A stretch of 64,000 bases of DNA from Psychrobacter immobilis (GTDB taxonomy: Bacteria > Pseudomonadota > Gammaproteobacteria > Pseudomonadales > Moraxellaceae): assembly GCF_904846225.1 (NCBI RefSeq), contig NZ_CAJGZJ010000008.1, forward strand, positions 1 to 64,000. Direction: 5' to 3'. The notes under the pieces are model-generated. The model was not told the DNA's origin. It worked only from the letters and a program-made list of their open reading frames with translations, and made no database searches. Of the stretch, positions 1-10,103 are shown one piece after another (the stretch's first letter is position 1; every line of letters begins with the position of its first letter). The translations under genes were made by a program, and so were the position numbers.

Positions 1-84
1 GATTAAGGTTGTAATAAGTGAAAAAATCATTTATACTATATTCACATTGTATAAATGATTTTTTCACTTATTACAACCTTAATC
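1..84. terminator. Perfect 35-bp-arm inverted repeat, probably a bidirectional terminator
   Basis: Bases 1-35 are an exact reverse complement of bases 50-84, with a 14-base loop at 36-49. The arms contain A-runs and T-runs next to the loop, so the hairpin is AT-rich internally. It lies upstream of dnaB and probably ends the preceding gene, which is outside the window. The repeat may extend beyond base 1. A 35-bp perfect arm is longer than a normal intrinsic terminator. Confidence 0.6.
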
Positions 85-272
85 TAGAACAGATAGTTAT
101 TTATAGCATCTGAAAAAAGTGCATTATGTGTTAAACTTTCGCTTCTGATTGTAGCATTTACGGACAAACGTGAGACCACGTTTTGGTACTTCTATCGTAG
201 AAGTGCGCCACCTCTGTTTTGCTATATTACTCACCTTTTTTCTTATACCGATTTTTAACTCATTAGGCTCTC

Positions 273-1676
273 ATGGCAGAAAACGACAAAACCGACGACT
301 TACTCAATCAGACACCGCCGCACAATATTGATATTGAAAAGGCATTGCTCGCGTCTTTGATGAGTATCGAAGAGGCGTACGACAAGATTGCAGATATCGT
401 CACTAAAGATGATTTTTATGCGGGGCGACATCAATATATTTTTGATGCTATTGCTCATTTAGCAGCGGTTAACGAGCCTTATGATACGGTTATGGTGCAT
501 GATTGGCTAGAAGCTCAAAAACTACTCAAAGGCGCAGGTGGTGACAGCTATCTGGCCGATATTTTGAGCCAAAGTCCTGCGACCTTGTTTAACCTAACTG
601 CCTATGCTCAGCGCGTACGTGAATTGTCTACCCTGCGCCAGCTGATTACCACGGGTAATGAGATGTTGACACTTGCCTATAATCCAAAAGACCAGAGCGT
701 CAGTGATATTTTGGACAGTGTCGAGGGTAAGATATTTAGCATCAACGAGCAGCATAATAAACGCGCTGAACAACGCGGGCCTGTTGGCATTACCTCAGTA
801 TTGACCAATGTCATCGATAAAATCCAAGAGTTGAAATCCAATCCAGACGGCATGATTGGTTTACAAACACCCTTTGCTGAGTTGAACAATAAAACGCAAG
901 GTCTGCAAGCGGGTGATTTGATCATCGTTGCCGCCCGTCCTTCTATGGGTAAAACCACCTTTGCCATGAATTTGGCAGAAGGTATTTTGTTTAATGAAGA
1001 TTTGCCAGTCGTGGTGTTTTCGATGGAAATGCCAGCAGAATCTATCGTGATGCGTTTGCTGTCATCGTGGGGCGCGATTAATCAGACGCATCTGCGTTCT
1101 GGGCAGATGAATGAAGATGAATGGGCAAAAATGATGAATGCTATCCAGCATTTGCAATCAAAGCACCTTTATATTGATGACAGTACTGCCCTGCCGCCGT
1201 CTGAGATGCGTTCACGTTGCCGCCGTATCGCCAAAAATCACGATGGCAAACTTGGCGCTATCGTGGTCGATTATCTGCAATTGATGAAAGTTCCCAATCT
1301 CGACGGTAACCGTGTTGGGGAAATCTCAGAGATTTCGCGCAGTTTAAAAGCGCTGGCACGTGAGCTTGAATGTCCAGTGATCGCCTTATCTCAGTTGAAC
1401 CGTAGTCTAGAGAACCGCCCTAACAAGCGACCTATCATGTCGGATCTACGTGAATCTGGTGCGATTGAGCAGGATGCCGATTTGATTATGTTCATATATC
1501 GCGATGAGGTTTATAATGAAAACACAGACCATAAAGGTGTCGCTGAAATCATCATTGGTAAGCAGCGTAACGGTCCTATTGGTACACTGCGTTTAGGCTT
1601 TGAAGGGCAATTTACCCGCTTTATTAACCTGACTCCAGAATATTATCAAGGCGTCAGCTTCGATGATGATGAATAA
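273..1676 (+). CDS. dnaB: Replicative DNA helicase DnaB
   Basis: Hexameric 5'-3' helicase that unwinds the chromosomal fork and recruits primase. The 467-residue length is normal for the family. The N-terminal domain starts with the typical PPHNIDIEKALL segment (about residues 15-26). The RecA-like domain has the Walker A motif ARPSMGKTT near residue 220, a hydrophobic strand ending in VVDYLQLM, and the C-terminal QRNGPIGT motif. The start ATG follows an AGG-containing site. It is followed by alr, a common neighbour in gammaproteobacteria. No intein or insertion is visible. Confidence 0.97.
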   Translation: MAENDKTDDLLNQTPPHNIDIEKALLASLMSIEEAYDKIADIVTKDDFYAGRHQYIFDAIAHLAAVNEPYDTVMVHDWLEAQKLLKGAGGDSYLADILSQSPATLFNLTAYAQRVRELSTLRQLITTGNEMLTLAYNPKDQSVSDILDSVEGKIFSINEQHNKRAEQRGPVGITSVLTNVIDKIQELKSNPDGMIGLQTPFAELNNKTQGLQAGDLIIVAARPSMGKTTFAMNLAEGILFNEDLPVVVFSMEMPAESIVMRLLSSWGAINQTHLRSGQMNEDEWAKMMNAIQHLQSKHLYIDDSTALPPSEMRSRCRRIAKNHDGKLGAIVVDYLQLMKVPNLDGNRVGEISEISRSLKALARELECPVIALSQLNRSLENRPNKRPIMSDLRESGAIEQDADLIMFIYRDEVYNENTDHKGVAEIIIGKQRNGPIGTLRLGFEGQFTRFINLTPEYYQGVSFDDDE

Positions 1677-1756
1677 TGAGCCTAACCAACGTTAACGCTT
1701 AACCATGAGCTATTAATACTCTCAAACAATATTAATATTCTCAAGCAATAATGAAT

Positions 1757-1804
1757 AAAAATAGCCAGTGATGCATCAGTGCGATTGATGCCCACTGGCT
1801 TTAT
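1757..1804 (+). terminator. Hairpin terminator after dnaB
   Basis: An inverted repeat with outer arms AGCCAGTG / CACTGGCT and an inner CATCA/TGATG pairing ends in a short T-rich stretch. It lies between dnaB and alr. Confidence 0.6.
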
Positions 1805-1850
1805 ACTTTCTTAATATAATTTCGTAATTTTGCCAATAAAGAAGCCAATT

Positions 1851-2966
1851 ATGCGTACCATTACCATTCAACCAAAAGCCCTTACTCACAATCTCAACCA
1901 AGTTAAAAAGCTGGCACCGCACTCCAAAATCCTTGCCATGGTAAAATCCAACGCTTACGGTCATGGTGTGGCAGCGATCTTGCCAGCATTACAACAGGCA
2001 GATGGTATTGGTGTGGCAACGCTGACAGAGGCGTTTGAAGCAAGGCAATTAGGCTGGAATAAAACCATTGGTTTGGTAGAAGGGGCATTCACGGCCGATG
2101 AGTGGCAGCAGGCTATTGAGCATGATATTGGCTGTGTGATTCATCATAAGCCGCAGTTAGAATGGGCATTGGACAACATTCCGCCAGCTGATAGCGCAAG
2201 CAGAGTGGTTTGGATAAAATACAATACGGGTATGAACCGTCTAGGTTTCAATGCTGAAGGCGTTATAACAGCGGCCAAGCGTCTGCATGAGGCTGGATAT
2301 CAGCTGATACTAGCCACGCATTTTGCCAACGCTGACGACCATGATCATCCATTAAATGCGATGCAAATTCAGCGTTTTACAGACGTGCTAAATACGTTAA
2401 AAGAAGACATTAGCGCCGATATCAAAGGGTCATTGTGTAATTCAGCTGGCATCGTCAATTTCTCAGCGCATCATCATGATTGGGTACGCCCAGGTATTAT
2501 CTTATATGGTAGCTCACCAGTCATTGATAAAAGCGCGCATGAGCTAGACTTGCAACCAGTCATGAGTTTTAGCGCACAGATCATAGCGCTACAAACGGTC
2601 AGTGCAAATGACGCTATCGGCTATGGTAGTAGCTGGACGGCGCAGCAAGATACCAAAACGGCTTTGGTGAGCGTTGGCTACGGAGATGGCTATCCACGAG
2701 TCGTCAATGCCGATGCTTATGTCACTGTCATCGATGCTGACAGCAATCAAGGCTACCGTTGTTCTGTAATTGGACGTGTGGCGATGGATATGATTGTCAT
2801 TGATGTCAGCGCCCTATCAGAAGATATTGCTTTGTTAAATAGCAAAGTCATACTATGGGGTGACGCACCACGTGTCGATGAAGTGGCCACGCATGCCGAC
2901 ACTCTTAGCTATGAATTACTGTGTCGCCTGAGTATACGACCGAAGCGTATAGTCGATCCACTATAA
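1851..2966 (+). CDS. alr: Alanine racemase (PLP-dependent)
   Basis: Interconverts L- and D-alanine, supplying D-Ala for peptidoglycan. The PLP lysine is K32 in MVKSNAYGHG, and the C-terminal domain carries the catalytic tyrosine in AIGYGSSW. The reading frame is open to a TTG at 1830, but the ATG at 1851 gives the standard N-terminus (MRTITIQPKAL) and is preferred. Length 371 residues, normal for the family. It follows dnaB, which argues for the housekeeping alr gene rather than the catabolic dadX, but the two cannot be separated by sequence alone. Confidence 0.95.
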   Translation: MRTITIQPKALTHNLNQVKKLAPHSKILAMVKSNAYGHGVAAILPALQQADGIGVATLTEAFEARQLGWNKTIGLVEGAFTADEWQQAIEHDIGCVIHHKPQLEWALDNIPPADSASRVVWIKYNTGMNRLGFNAEGVITAAKRLHEAGYQLILATHFANADDHDHPLNAMQIQRFTDVLNTLKEDISADIKGSLCNSAGIVNFSAHHHDWVRPGIILYGSSPVIDKSAHELDLQPVMSFSAQIIALQTVSANDAIGYGSSWTAQQDTKTALVSVGYGDGYPRVVNADAYVTVIDADSNQGYRCSVIGRVAMDMIVIDVSALSEDIALLNSKVILWGDAPRVDEVATHADTLSYELLCRLSIRPKRIVDPL

Positions 2967-3163
2967 AATCAATACAATGCTCCCAAGATAATGACGAATT
3001 TACGGTCTACTTAGGTGACTTATCACTCATCGCAAATTGAACGTTTACATTGGAAATATTTGCGCTATACTAAAAGTTTGTTGTCACCCCAGTATGCGCA
3101 CTAATGCGATGCTATTGAAGACTGATAACATTTCACTGACTGCGATTGACTGCTAGGATTACT

Positions 3164-4087
3164 ATGAGTTTGCGCCATTTTTTGACCTTATCTGATTTAA
3201 CCAAACAAGAACTAGAAACCCTTATTAAGCGCGCCAGCGAATTACGTAAGATGCAACACGCAGGCGAGATATATCAGCCCTTTGTTGGTCGTACGCTTGG
3301 TATGATTTTTGAAAAATCCTCTACCCGTACGCGTATTTCTTTTGAAACGGGTATGGGTCAATTTGGCGGCAGTGCTATCTTTTTATCGCCAAATGATACC
3401 CAGCTGGGACGCGGTGAGCCGTTAGAAGATTCAGCGCGCGTGATTTCTAGCATGGTTGATATCATCATGATTCGTACCTTTGGTCACGAAAAAGTCGAGA
3501 CCTTTGCTGAGTACTCAAGCGTGCCTATTATCAATGCCCTGACCGATGAATTCCATCCTTGCCAGCTGCTTGCTGATATGCAGACCTATTACGAGCATCG
3601 CGGTAGTATCGAAAATAAAATCGTGACGTGGGTCGGTGATGGCAACAATATGTGTTCATCCTTCATGCAAGCGGCCCATCAGTTCGGCTTTGAGCTACGC
3701 GTGGCTGCGCCTTATGGCTTTGAGCCTGACCCAAAACTGATGGAACGTTTCTCTCATTGCGTAAGCTTGGTAGAAAACGTACAAGATGCAGCAAAAGACT
3801 CTAACCTAATCGTCACCGATGTATGGGCAAGTATGGGACAAGAATCTGAGCAAAATACCCGCGCCCGTCGTTTTGCGCCTTATCAAGTCACGCCATCATT
3901 GTTGGATAAAGCGGATCCCGAAGTGGTATTTATGCACTGCCTGCCTGCGCATCGCGGTGAGGAAATCTCTCACGATATGCTGGATGATCCGCGTTCAGTG
4001 GTATGGGATGAGGCAGAAAACCGCTTGCATGCGCAAAAAGCCTTGATGGAGTTTTTGTTAAAAGACAAAATTAAGCTCCCTACATAA
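3164..4087 (+). CDS. argF: Ornithine carbamoyltransferase
   Basis: Makes citrulline from ornithine and carbamoyl phosphate in arginine biosynthesis. Visible motifs are the carbamoyl-phosphate site SSTRTR, the HPCQLLAD segment, the ornithine-binding segment VWASMGQE and the catalytic [10 protein letters not shown]. The product is 307 residues. The frame opens at a TTG at 3146, but the ATG at 3164 has an AGGAT site 5-10 bases upstream and gives the usual N-terminus. It is a single gene ending at a hairpin. The anabolic role is inferred because no arcA or arcC lies beside it. Confidence 0.95.
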   Translation: MSLRHFLTLSDLTKQELETLIKRASELRKMQHAGEIYQPFVGRTLGMIFEKSSTRTRISFETGMGQFGGSAIFLSPNDTQLGRGEPLEDSARVISSMVDIIMIRTFGHEKVETFAEYSSVPIINALTDEFHPCQLLADMQTYYEHRGSIENKIVTWVGDGNNMCSSFMQAAHQFGFELRVAAPYGFEPDPKLMERFSHCVSLVENVQDAAKDSNLIVTDVWASMGQESEQNTRARRFAPYQVTPSLLDKADPEVVFMHCLPAHRGEEISHDMLDDPRSVVWDEAENRLHAQKALMEFLLKDKIKLPT

Positions 4088-4144
4088 AAACATTGCTACC
4101 TGCGTAAAAAGCTCTGCATGAAGTGATCATAGAATAAGACACAT

Positions 4145-4182
4145 AAAAAAGGCAGATCACATCTATTGTGCTCTGCCTTTTT
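4145..4182. terminator. Bidirectional terminator between argF and rpiA
   Basis: An inverted repeat AAAAAGGCAGA / TCTGCCTTTTT with a CACA/TGTG inner pairing lies between the convergent argF and rpiA genes. It has A and T tracts on both sides. Confidence 0.75.
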
Positions 4183-4209
4183 AGTTTTTTCTCAATAATC
4201 AAAGACCAA

Positions 4210-4869
4210 CTAGCGTATTAGCGTTTCTACACCATCACTACTGGCTTTTAACAATATATCTGCTTGATTGGCCGCAAATATACCATTGCATACGACACCC
4301 ACGATATTATTTAGCGTTTTTTCTAGCGCGACTGGATCGCTCACATCCAAATCGTAAGTATCTAAAATAACATTGCCGTAGTCAGTGACAAAGTCTTCGC
4401 GGTATACTGGCTCGCCGCCCAAGCGGGTTAACTGCCGCGCTACGTAAGAACGTGCCTGCGGTAGCACCTCTATTGGCACTGGGAACGCCCGTCCTAGTAT
4501 CTCGACACTTTTACTGGCATCTACCATGCACACAAACTTATTGGAAGCCGCCGCCACGATTTTTTCACGAGTGAGCGCGCCGCCGCCACCTTTTATCAAT
4601 TGCAGATGCTCATTTACTTCATCAGCACCATCGATATAAACATCTAGCGTACCTGCAAAATTTAAATCCACTATCTCTATACCAAGTGCACGCAACCTAT
4701 CCTCAGTCACCTGTGAGCTAGCCACTGCGCCAGCAAGCTTCAGTGTAGGCAACAACTCAATCAAACAGTTGACCGTACTTCCCGTTCCTACACCAAGTAT
4801 CATGTCGTCTTCGATATAGCTTAGCGCAGCTTTGGCGGCGGCTTGCTTTTGTGCGTGCTGATCACTCAT
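4210..4869 (-). CDS. rpiA: Ribose-5-phosphate isomerase A
   Basis: Interconverts ribose 5-phosphate and ribulose 5-phosphate in the non-oxidative pentose phosphate pathway. Motifs seen are the phosphate-binding loop [16 protein letters not shown] with the catalytic Asp, and [11 protein letters not shown] with the catalytic Lys. The ATG at 4869 gives 219 residues, the same length as the E. coli enzyme. An upstream in-frame start at 4959 would add a 30-residue hydrophobic leader not known in the family, so it is rejected. Confidence 0.96.
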   Translation of the reverse strand: MSDQHAQKQAAAKAALSYIEDDMILGVGTGSTVNCLIELLPTLKLAGAVASSQVTEDRLRALGIEIVDLNFAGTLDVYIDGADEVNEHLQLIKGGGGALTREKIVAAASNKFVCMVDASKSVEILGRAFPVPIEVLPQARSYVARQLTRLGGEPVYREDFVTDYGNVILDTYDLDVSDPVALEKTLNNIVGVVCNGIFAANQADILLKASSDGVETLIR

Positions 4870-5021
4870 TATAAATCCTTGGTAAAATAAACGTATCGTT
4901 ATAAAAGAGATAAACATAAAAGAGGTAAAATTCGCGGCTATTATAACCGATGACTTCACTAAATGTCAGCGCAATAACTATTCTGATAATCGTACATCAC
5001 ATCAATTTCTTAGAGTGTGTT

Positions 5022-6332
5022 TTAGAAATTAGACAAATATGGTAACCAAAAAACCAATGCCAGTAGTGTTATTAATAGGACTGGTGGTGTGATTAACAGG
5101 CCTATTTTCATATATTGGCCCCAGCTGATTTTATAGTTTTGCCCTGCTAATACATGCAGCCATAACAAGGTCGCAAGACTACCGATGGGCGTAAACTTTG
5201 GCCCCAAATCATTACCAATCACATTGGCATAAATCATTAACTCACGAGTCGCCACAGGCACTTGCGCGCTATCAATAGCAAGTGCCCCTACTAATGTCGC
5301 AGGCAGATTATTCATAACAGAAGCAATAATGGCGGACAAAAATCCTGTGCCTAAAGTCGCCGTAATCTCGCCCTGCTGTCCCAACCAAGTCAAAACTTGG
5401 GCACCATAATTCGTGAGTCCTGCATTGCCCAAGCCATAAACCACTAAATACATCCCAATTGAAAACAACACAATTTGCCAAGGCGCGTGACGCAAAATAT
5501 CGGATACAGAAATTACTGCACCGCGACCTCCTTGCCAAAAGCGACCAGCAATGACTATCAGCATTAACGCCGCTGCACCAGTGACAACAGAGATGGGCAA
5601 GCCTAATGGCTCAGTCGCAAAATAAGCAAGGAGTAACAGTGTCAACAGTGGAAAAGCTGCTTTAAAAACCAATGGGTCTTCAATAGCGGATGTCGGTGCG
5701 CTCAGATTGGTAATTGAATAAAGCGTTGGAATATGACGAGAGTATGCGACCCATAATACTGCCAGCGTTGCGATTACAGAAACGACGTTAACTGGTACCA
5801 TAACCGCTGCATAACGCCCAAAACCGATACCAAAATAATTGGCACTGACGATATTAACCAAATTAGACGTAACCAGCGGCAGACTTGCGGTATCGGCAAT
5901 AAAGCCAGTCGCTATGATAAAAGCCAAAGCGGAAGGTGGAGAAAAGTTAAGTCGCAGCAAAATGGCAATAACAATGGGTGTCAGTAGTAACGCGGCCCCA
6001 TCATTGGCAAAGAACGCCGATATAAATGCACCTAAAATCACAATCATAGGGAACAATAAACGCCCTTGCCCGTTGCCCAGTCTCGCCACATGCAACGCGG
6101 CCCAACCAAAAAACCCGGCCTTATCTAAGATGAGAGAGATAATAATTAGCGCCACAAAGGTAAAAGTCGCATCCCAGACAATATTCCAAACGACACCAAC
6201 GTCAGACCATTGCACCACACCAAAAACTAAGGCGACTAATGCTCCACCCAGTGCGCTCCAACCAATACCCAACCCTTTAGGCTGCCATACCACCAAAACC
6301 AAAGTCACCATAAAAATAATGAATGCAAGCAT
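5022..6332 (-). CDS. arsB: Arsenite efflux permease ArsB
   Basis: Inner-membrane arsenite/antimonite exporter. The protein is 436 residues of mostly hydrophobic helices and follows E. coli ArsB closely along its length. Recognisable segments are [73 protein letters not shown] and [20 protein letters not shown]. It lies 148 bases downstream of arsC on the same strand, and the two form an arsC-arsB pair. No ArsA ATPase gene is adjacent, so it presumably works as a secondary carrier. The intergenic spacer holds short direct repeats. Confidence 0.94.
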   Translation of the reverse strand: MLAFIIFMVTLVLVVWQPKGLGIGWSALGGALVALVFGVVQWSDVGVVWNIVWDATFTFVALIIISLILDKAGFFGWAALHVARLGNGQGRLLFPMIVILGAFISAFFANDGAALLLTPIVIAILLRLNFSPPSALAFIIATGFIADTASLPLVTSNLVNIVSANYFGIGFGRYAAVMVPVNVVSVIATLAVLWVAYSRHIPTLYSITNLSAPTSAIEDPLVFKAAFPLLTLLLLAYFATEPLGLPISVVTGAAALMLIVIAGRFWQGGRGAVISVSDILRHAPWQIVLFSIGMYLVVYGLGNAGLTNYGAQVLTWLGQQGEITATLGTGFLSAIIASVMNNLPATLVGALAIDSAQVPVATRELMIYANVIGNDLGPKFTPIGSLATLLWLHVLAGQNYKISWGQYMKIGLLITPPVLLITLLALVFWLPYLSNF

Positions 6333-6353
6333 TGAATAGCCTTAAGCGAACAA

Positions 6354-6402
6354 AGTCTAGAACCATTAATCAATAACATAGTCTAGAACCATTAATCAAT
6401 AA
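6354..6402. repeat. Tandem 23-bp direct repeat between arsC and arsB
   Basis: Two identical 23-base copies (6354-6376 and 6380-6402) are separated by 3 bases. A second short duplication (GTTGCTACTA, at 6471-6480 and 6487-6496) overlaps the 3' end of arsC. Confidence 0.85.
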
Positions 6403-6480
6403 TGAGAAGAAAGTGGCTTTTGCAACAGTAATTCCCCCTAAAAACAATATCAATCAGATACCATTTAGGAGTTGCTACTA

Positions 6481-6888
6481 TTAGAAGTTGCTACTATGAA
6501 TAATCTCTCCATTCTCTTTTGTAAAACTGCTTACTGGCGTGTTTAATAATCCAAATATCCGCTCTAATGGTCGGCATAACGCTGTACCATTATCGGTGAC
6601 TACTATAGGGCGATTGATTAAAATGGGGTGCGCAATCATGGCATCGATAATCTCATCGTCAGAAAGTGCCAGATTATCTAAGCCCAAATCATCGTTGATA
6701 GACTCTTTACTACGTAGCAACTCACGTGGCGCGATGTTCATTTTTGCCAACAGCTCAACCAAGCAATCACGGCTTGGTGGGGTTTTAAGATATTCAATTA
6801 CCTCTGGACTCTCACCTGACGCTTGTATAATGGCTAAGGCATGACGAGAAGTACTACATTTTGGGTTATGAAAAATTAATGATGTCAT
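6481..6888 (-). CDS. arsC: Arsenate reductase, ArsC (thioredoxin-fold) family
   Basis: Reduces arsenate to arsenite for export. The protein is 135 residues with the N-terminal motif FHNPKCSTSRHAL, where Cys11 is the expected catalytic residue, followed by EYLKTPPS, LLRSKE and HPILINRPIVV. These define the glutaredoxin-coupled ArsC/YfgD type rather than the phosphatase-like type. It is upstream of arsB on the same strand. No ArsR repressor gene is seen nearby. A short duplication covers the last codons and the 3' flank, so the C-terminal few residues may differ from relatives. Confidence 0.92.
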   Translation of the reverse strand: MTSLIFHNPKCSTSRHALAIIQASGESPEVIEYLKTPPSRDCLVELLAKMNIAPRELLRSKESINDDLGLDNLALSDDEIIDAMIAHPILINRPIVVTDNGTALCRPLERIFGLLNTPVSSFTKENGEIIHSSNF

Positions 6889-7257
6889 AGCGATTTTGCC
6901 TGTTTTTTGGTTTTGGTATTATTTTCATATGCCAATCATATAGAAGCACGAAAATAACTCAATATTATTCAGCAAACAATCACACAAACAATCCATCAAA
7001 ATAGTTTAAACACTTTAGAAACGCTATGGTGCAACTGGTATGAACTTTTAGCGAGCAACAGTTATAACAGTAGTATCGGACAAGTAGTAAATGACCGTGA
7101 ATATATCAATACTAGTTACCTACTGCACAGCAAAGTATTAAATTACTCGAAAAAATGCAATTGTGTCTTGCAAGACGATCAAAATCAGCATAGGCTAATC
7201 TATTTCTTTTTTTATATTAATTTATACTTTTTATATTCATTCTGTTTAGGGATTACT
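6889..7257. other. Intergenic region between divergent arsC and ilvA
   Basis: No credible gene is seen. It must hold the promoters of both divergent genes. A 12-bp perfect palindrome GTCTTGCAAGAC at 7165-7176 lies about 80 bases upstream of the ilvA start and could be an operator, but nothing identifies a binding protein. Confidence 0.5.
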
Positions 7258-8811
7258 ATGCTGTCACACTGGGTACGAGCCATATTACAAGCCACCGTCT
7301 ATGACGTTGCGATTCAAACACCACTTGAAGCGGCACCCAAGTTGACCCAACGTTTTGCCAATGACATTCGCTTCAAACGTGAAGATTTACAACCCGTCAA
7401 ATCCTTTAAATTACGCGGTGCTTATAACCGTATTAGCCAATTGAGCGATGAGCAAAAAGCACGCGGTGTGATTTGTGCCTCAGCGGGTAATCACGCGCAA
7501 GGTGTCGCCTATTCTGCCCGCAAATTATCACTCAATAACATCATTGTTATGCCAACGACCACACCTGACATCAAAGTAGATGCGGTTAGAGCACTGGGCG
7601 GTAACGTCGATTTGCATGGTGATAGTTTTGATCAAGCCAATCGCTATGCCATCGACCGCGCTGAGCGTGAAGGCTTAACCTTTATTCCGCCTTATGATGA
7701 TGAATTGGTCATTGCCGGTCAAGGTACGATTGGTCTAGAGCTAACGCAGCAATGGCGCAATATGGATTACGTTTTTGTGGCAGTTGGTGGCGGCGGTCTG
7801 ATTTCGGGTGTCGCAGCATTTTTAGGAGAAGTTGCGCCGCATGTTAAAGTTATCGCCGTAGAAGCTGATCAGTCGGCTTGTCTGAAAGCCGCACTTGAAA
7901 CGGGCGAGCGCGTCAAGCTTGAGCAAGTAGGATTGTTCGTCGATGGCGTGGCTGTAGCACAGATTGGCGAGTTACCTTTTGACGTCGTACGTATGCAAAA
8001 AAGTGATAAATCAGGCCCTGTAGTCGAGCCTGACGTCGTTACTTGTACCAATGATGAAGTCTGTGCTGCCATCAAAGATATCTTTGAGGAAAATCGTAGT
8101 ATCGTTGAGCCTGCTGGCGCCTTGTCGGTGGCTGGCATGAAAAAATATATCAAAGCCAACAATCTACAGAGCAAAAACTGCGTCGGCATCATTTGCGGTG
8201 CCAATATGAACTTTGACCGTCTACGTTATATCGCTGAGCGTACTGAGATTGGTGAGAAAAAAGAAGCTATCTTTGGGGTAGCTATTCCAGAGCAGACTGG
8301 TGCTTTCCTAAACTTCTGCCGTAGTCTACATGGACGCAACATCACTGAATTTAACTATAGAGCCGATAGTAAAAAATCACCAGACTCTATGGAGCCTGCC
8401 GCAATCTTTGTCGGTATTGCCTTAAAAGAAGGCGATAAAGAACGTCAAACCATTAGCAGTCAGTTAGCAGCCGACGGCTATGAAGCCCACGACCTCACGA
8501 ATGATGATATCGCTAAATCGCATATTCGTCATTTGATTGGCGGTCATGCTCATATCGAAAACGAGCAATTATTAAAAGTAGTTTTTCCAGAACGCCCTGG
8601 TGCCTTGTTGACGTTCTTAGAAAAACTGGGCGACGATTTTAATATTACTTTATTCCATTACCGCAACCACGGCGCTGCTGAAGGTCGCGTATTAGTCGGT
8701 TTGCAAGCTTCTGAAGGCAATTCTCGCCAGCTACAAGACGCCCTTCTCGATATTGGTTATGACTGTACGATGCTAAATGACAATATCGGCTATCAGTTAT
8801 TTTTGAAGTAA
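7258..8811 (+). CDS. ilvA: Threonine ammonia-lyase (biosynthetic threonine deaminase)
   Basis: PLP enzyme converting threonine to 2-oxobutanoate, the first step to isoleucine. The N-terminal catalytic domain has the PLP lysine in KSFKLRGAYN, SAGNHAQGVAYSA and the glycine loop VGGGGLISG. The C-terminal part from about residue 325 holds two ACT-like regulatory domains (start of the second near VVFPERPGALLTFL), which give isoleucine/valine control in the long form. The ATG at 7258 with an AGGG site gives 517 residues. An in-frame upstream start at 7168 would add an unlikely hydrophobic stretch. Confidence 0.95.
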   Translation: MLSHWVRAILQATVYDVAIQTPLEAAPKLTQRFANDIRFKREDLQPVKSFKLRGAYNRISQLSDEQKARGVICASAGNHAQGVAYSARKLSLNNIIVMPTTTPDIKVDAVRALGGNVDLHGDSFDQANRYAIDRAEREGLTFIPPYDDELVIAGQGTIGLELTQQWRNMDYVFVAVGGGGLISGVAAFLGEVAPHVKVIAVEADQSACLKAALETGERVKLEQVGLFVDGVAVAQIGELPFDVVRMQKSDKSGPVVEPDVVTCTNDEVCAAIKDIFEENRSIVEPAGALSVAGMKKYIKANNLQSKNCVGIICGANMNFDRLRYIAERTEIGEKKEAIFGVAIPEQTGAFLNFCRSLHGRNITEFNYRADSKKSPDSMEPAAIFVGIALKEGDKERQTISSQLAADGYEAHDLTNDDIAKSHIRHLIGGHAHIENEQLLKVVFPERPGALLTFLEKLGDDFNITLFHYRNHGAAEGRVLVGLQASEGNSRQLQDALLDIGYDCTMLNDNIGYQLFLK

Positions 8812-8866
8812 TTAAGATAAGTCTAAAGCATCATTTATCGTGGCAGTTTCTTAATCAATTAAAAAA

Positions 8867-8901
8867 CTGTCATTGATAAATTAGCTGTCATTGATAAATT
8901 A
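8867..8901. repeat. 17-bp direct repeat downstream of ilvA
   Basis: CTGTCATTGATAAATTA occurs at 8867-8883 and again at 8885-8901, separated by one base. The first copy overlaps a weak CAGTTT/AAACTG hairpin that may terminate ilvA. Confidence 0.7.
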
Positions 8902-8948
8902 ATAGTAACGGTTAGCTTTCAGCATTTATTAACAGGCACTGGAGAGTT

Positions 8949-9329
8949 ATGAAAAAAATATTGATGATCGTAATGTTGCTAGTTCTAGCCTTTGCAGGTT
9001 ATAAATTTTTTCAAACTGAAAGCTCCAATAATAGTGCTAAAACTAATATTGTCACTGATATCTCAACGGTTTTTGACTCCACATCTACTGACTTTGATGA
9101 TATACCACCAACGTACGTTGATTCAGATCTAGAGACAGCATCAGCCTCGTCAGTAAAACCAGTATTAAATACACCGCCAGCAGCACCAAGCTTTACCTGT
9201 GATAGCAGACAGCACTGCTCACAAATGACCTCTTGCGCAGAAGCCACTTATTTTAGTAATAACTGTCCCAATACCAGGATGGATGGTAATAATGACGGTG
9301 TTCCATGTGAGCAGCAGTGGTGTAACTGA
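8949..9329 (+). CDS. Membrane-anchored excalibur-domain protein
   Basis: The 126-residue product starts with an N-terminal hydrophobic segment (about residues 3-20, after MKK), either an anchor or a signal peptide. A Ser/Thr/Asp-rich linker of about 55 residues follows. The C-terminal domain has the excalibur pattern: Cys-rich, with CSQMTSCAEA, then DGNNDGVPCE ending in a final Cys. Excalibur domains are thought to bind calcium and often sit on secreted nucleases or surface proteins. No nuclease domain is present here, and the role is unknown. It lies 30 bases upstream of the PaiB-like gene. Confidence 0.85.
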   Translation: MKKILMIVMLLVLAFAGYKFFQTESSNNSAKTNIVTDISTVFDSTSTDFDDIPPTYVDSDLETASASSVKPVLNTPPAAPSFTCDSRQHCSQMTSCAEATYFSNNCPNTRMDGNNDGVPCEQQWCN

Positions 9330-9359
9330 CTTTATATCAAACATAAACTGAGAACAGCA

Positions 9360-10049
9360 ATGCATACTCCTGCCATTTTTAGCGAAGAAAACCTAGAAAA
9401 CATTATGGAATTTATCGCAGCAAATCCCTTAGCGACCTTGGTTGCTCCAACCAAAAATGGCATCGAAGCCTGCCATATACCGCTATTCTGGTATAACGAT
9501 AACTTTATGCCTAATGCTGATTTTGGTTCTGATGTTAACTCTAATGCTCAGCACGGCTATCTTTACGGTCATTTCGGTCGTAAAAACCCTATTTTTCAGG
9601 ACGCCTTACCAAATACTTCATGGTTAATCATTTTTCAAGGATATGGACATTATATCAGCCCCAATTGGTATCCCACCAAAGCCAAAACCCACAAAGAAGT
9701 GCCCACTTGGAACTATCAAAGCGTGCATATCCAGTCTACAATGACATTGATTGAAGATACAAACCAGCTCAAGTGGCTATTGGAAACAATGACTTCGAAA
9801 CAAGAAATTGTCTCAGACAACCCTTGGTCATTAAAGGATGCACCTGATACCTACATCGACGCTATGTGCCGAGGAATTATTGGCTTCCGTCTTAGCATAG
9901 ACACCATACAAGCCCAATTTAAATTGAGCCAAAATAAACCAGCAGAGAATATCTCAGGGGTGATCAATAATTTAGTGCAATTAGATACGGAAGATGCCAC
10001 AGCGATGGCTCAAAAAATCGCTCATCATAACAATAGAACGCCCTTTTAA
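9360..10049 (+). CDS. PaiB-like FMN-binding protein
   Basis: Resembles the PaiB / FMN-binding split-barrel family. Typical segments are the N-terminal FIAANPLATLV, HIPLFWY, YGHFGRKNP, FQGYGHYISPNWYPTK and VPTWNYQSVHI. The 229-residue length fits the family. Bacillus PaiB was described as a negative regulator of sporulation and protease genes. In proteobacteria it is probably a flavin-binding enzyme of unknown substrate. No PaiA acetyltransferase gene is adjacent. Confidence 0.88.
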   Translation: MHTPAIFSEENLENIMEFIAANPLATLVAPTKNGIEACHIPLFWYNDNFMPNADFGSDVNSNAQHGYLYGHFGRKNPIFQDALPNTSWLIIFQGYGHYISPNWYPTKAKTHKEVPTWNYQSVHIQSTMTLIEDTNQLKWLLETMTSKQEIVSDNPWSLKDAPDTYIDAMCRGIIGFRLSIDTIQAQFKLSQNKPAENISGVINNLVQLDTEDATAMAQKIAHHNNRTPF

Positions 10050-10103
10050 TTCGAAAAATAACCACCATTATTATCTTAGTGTATTGATATTTATGAGGTT
10101 TTA

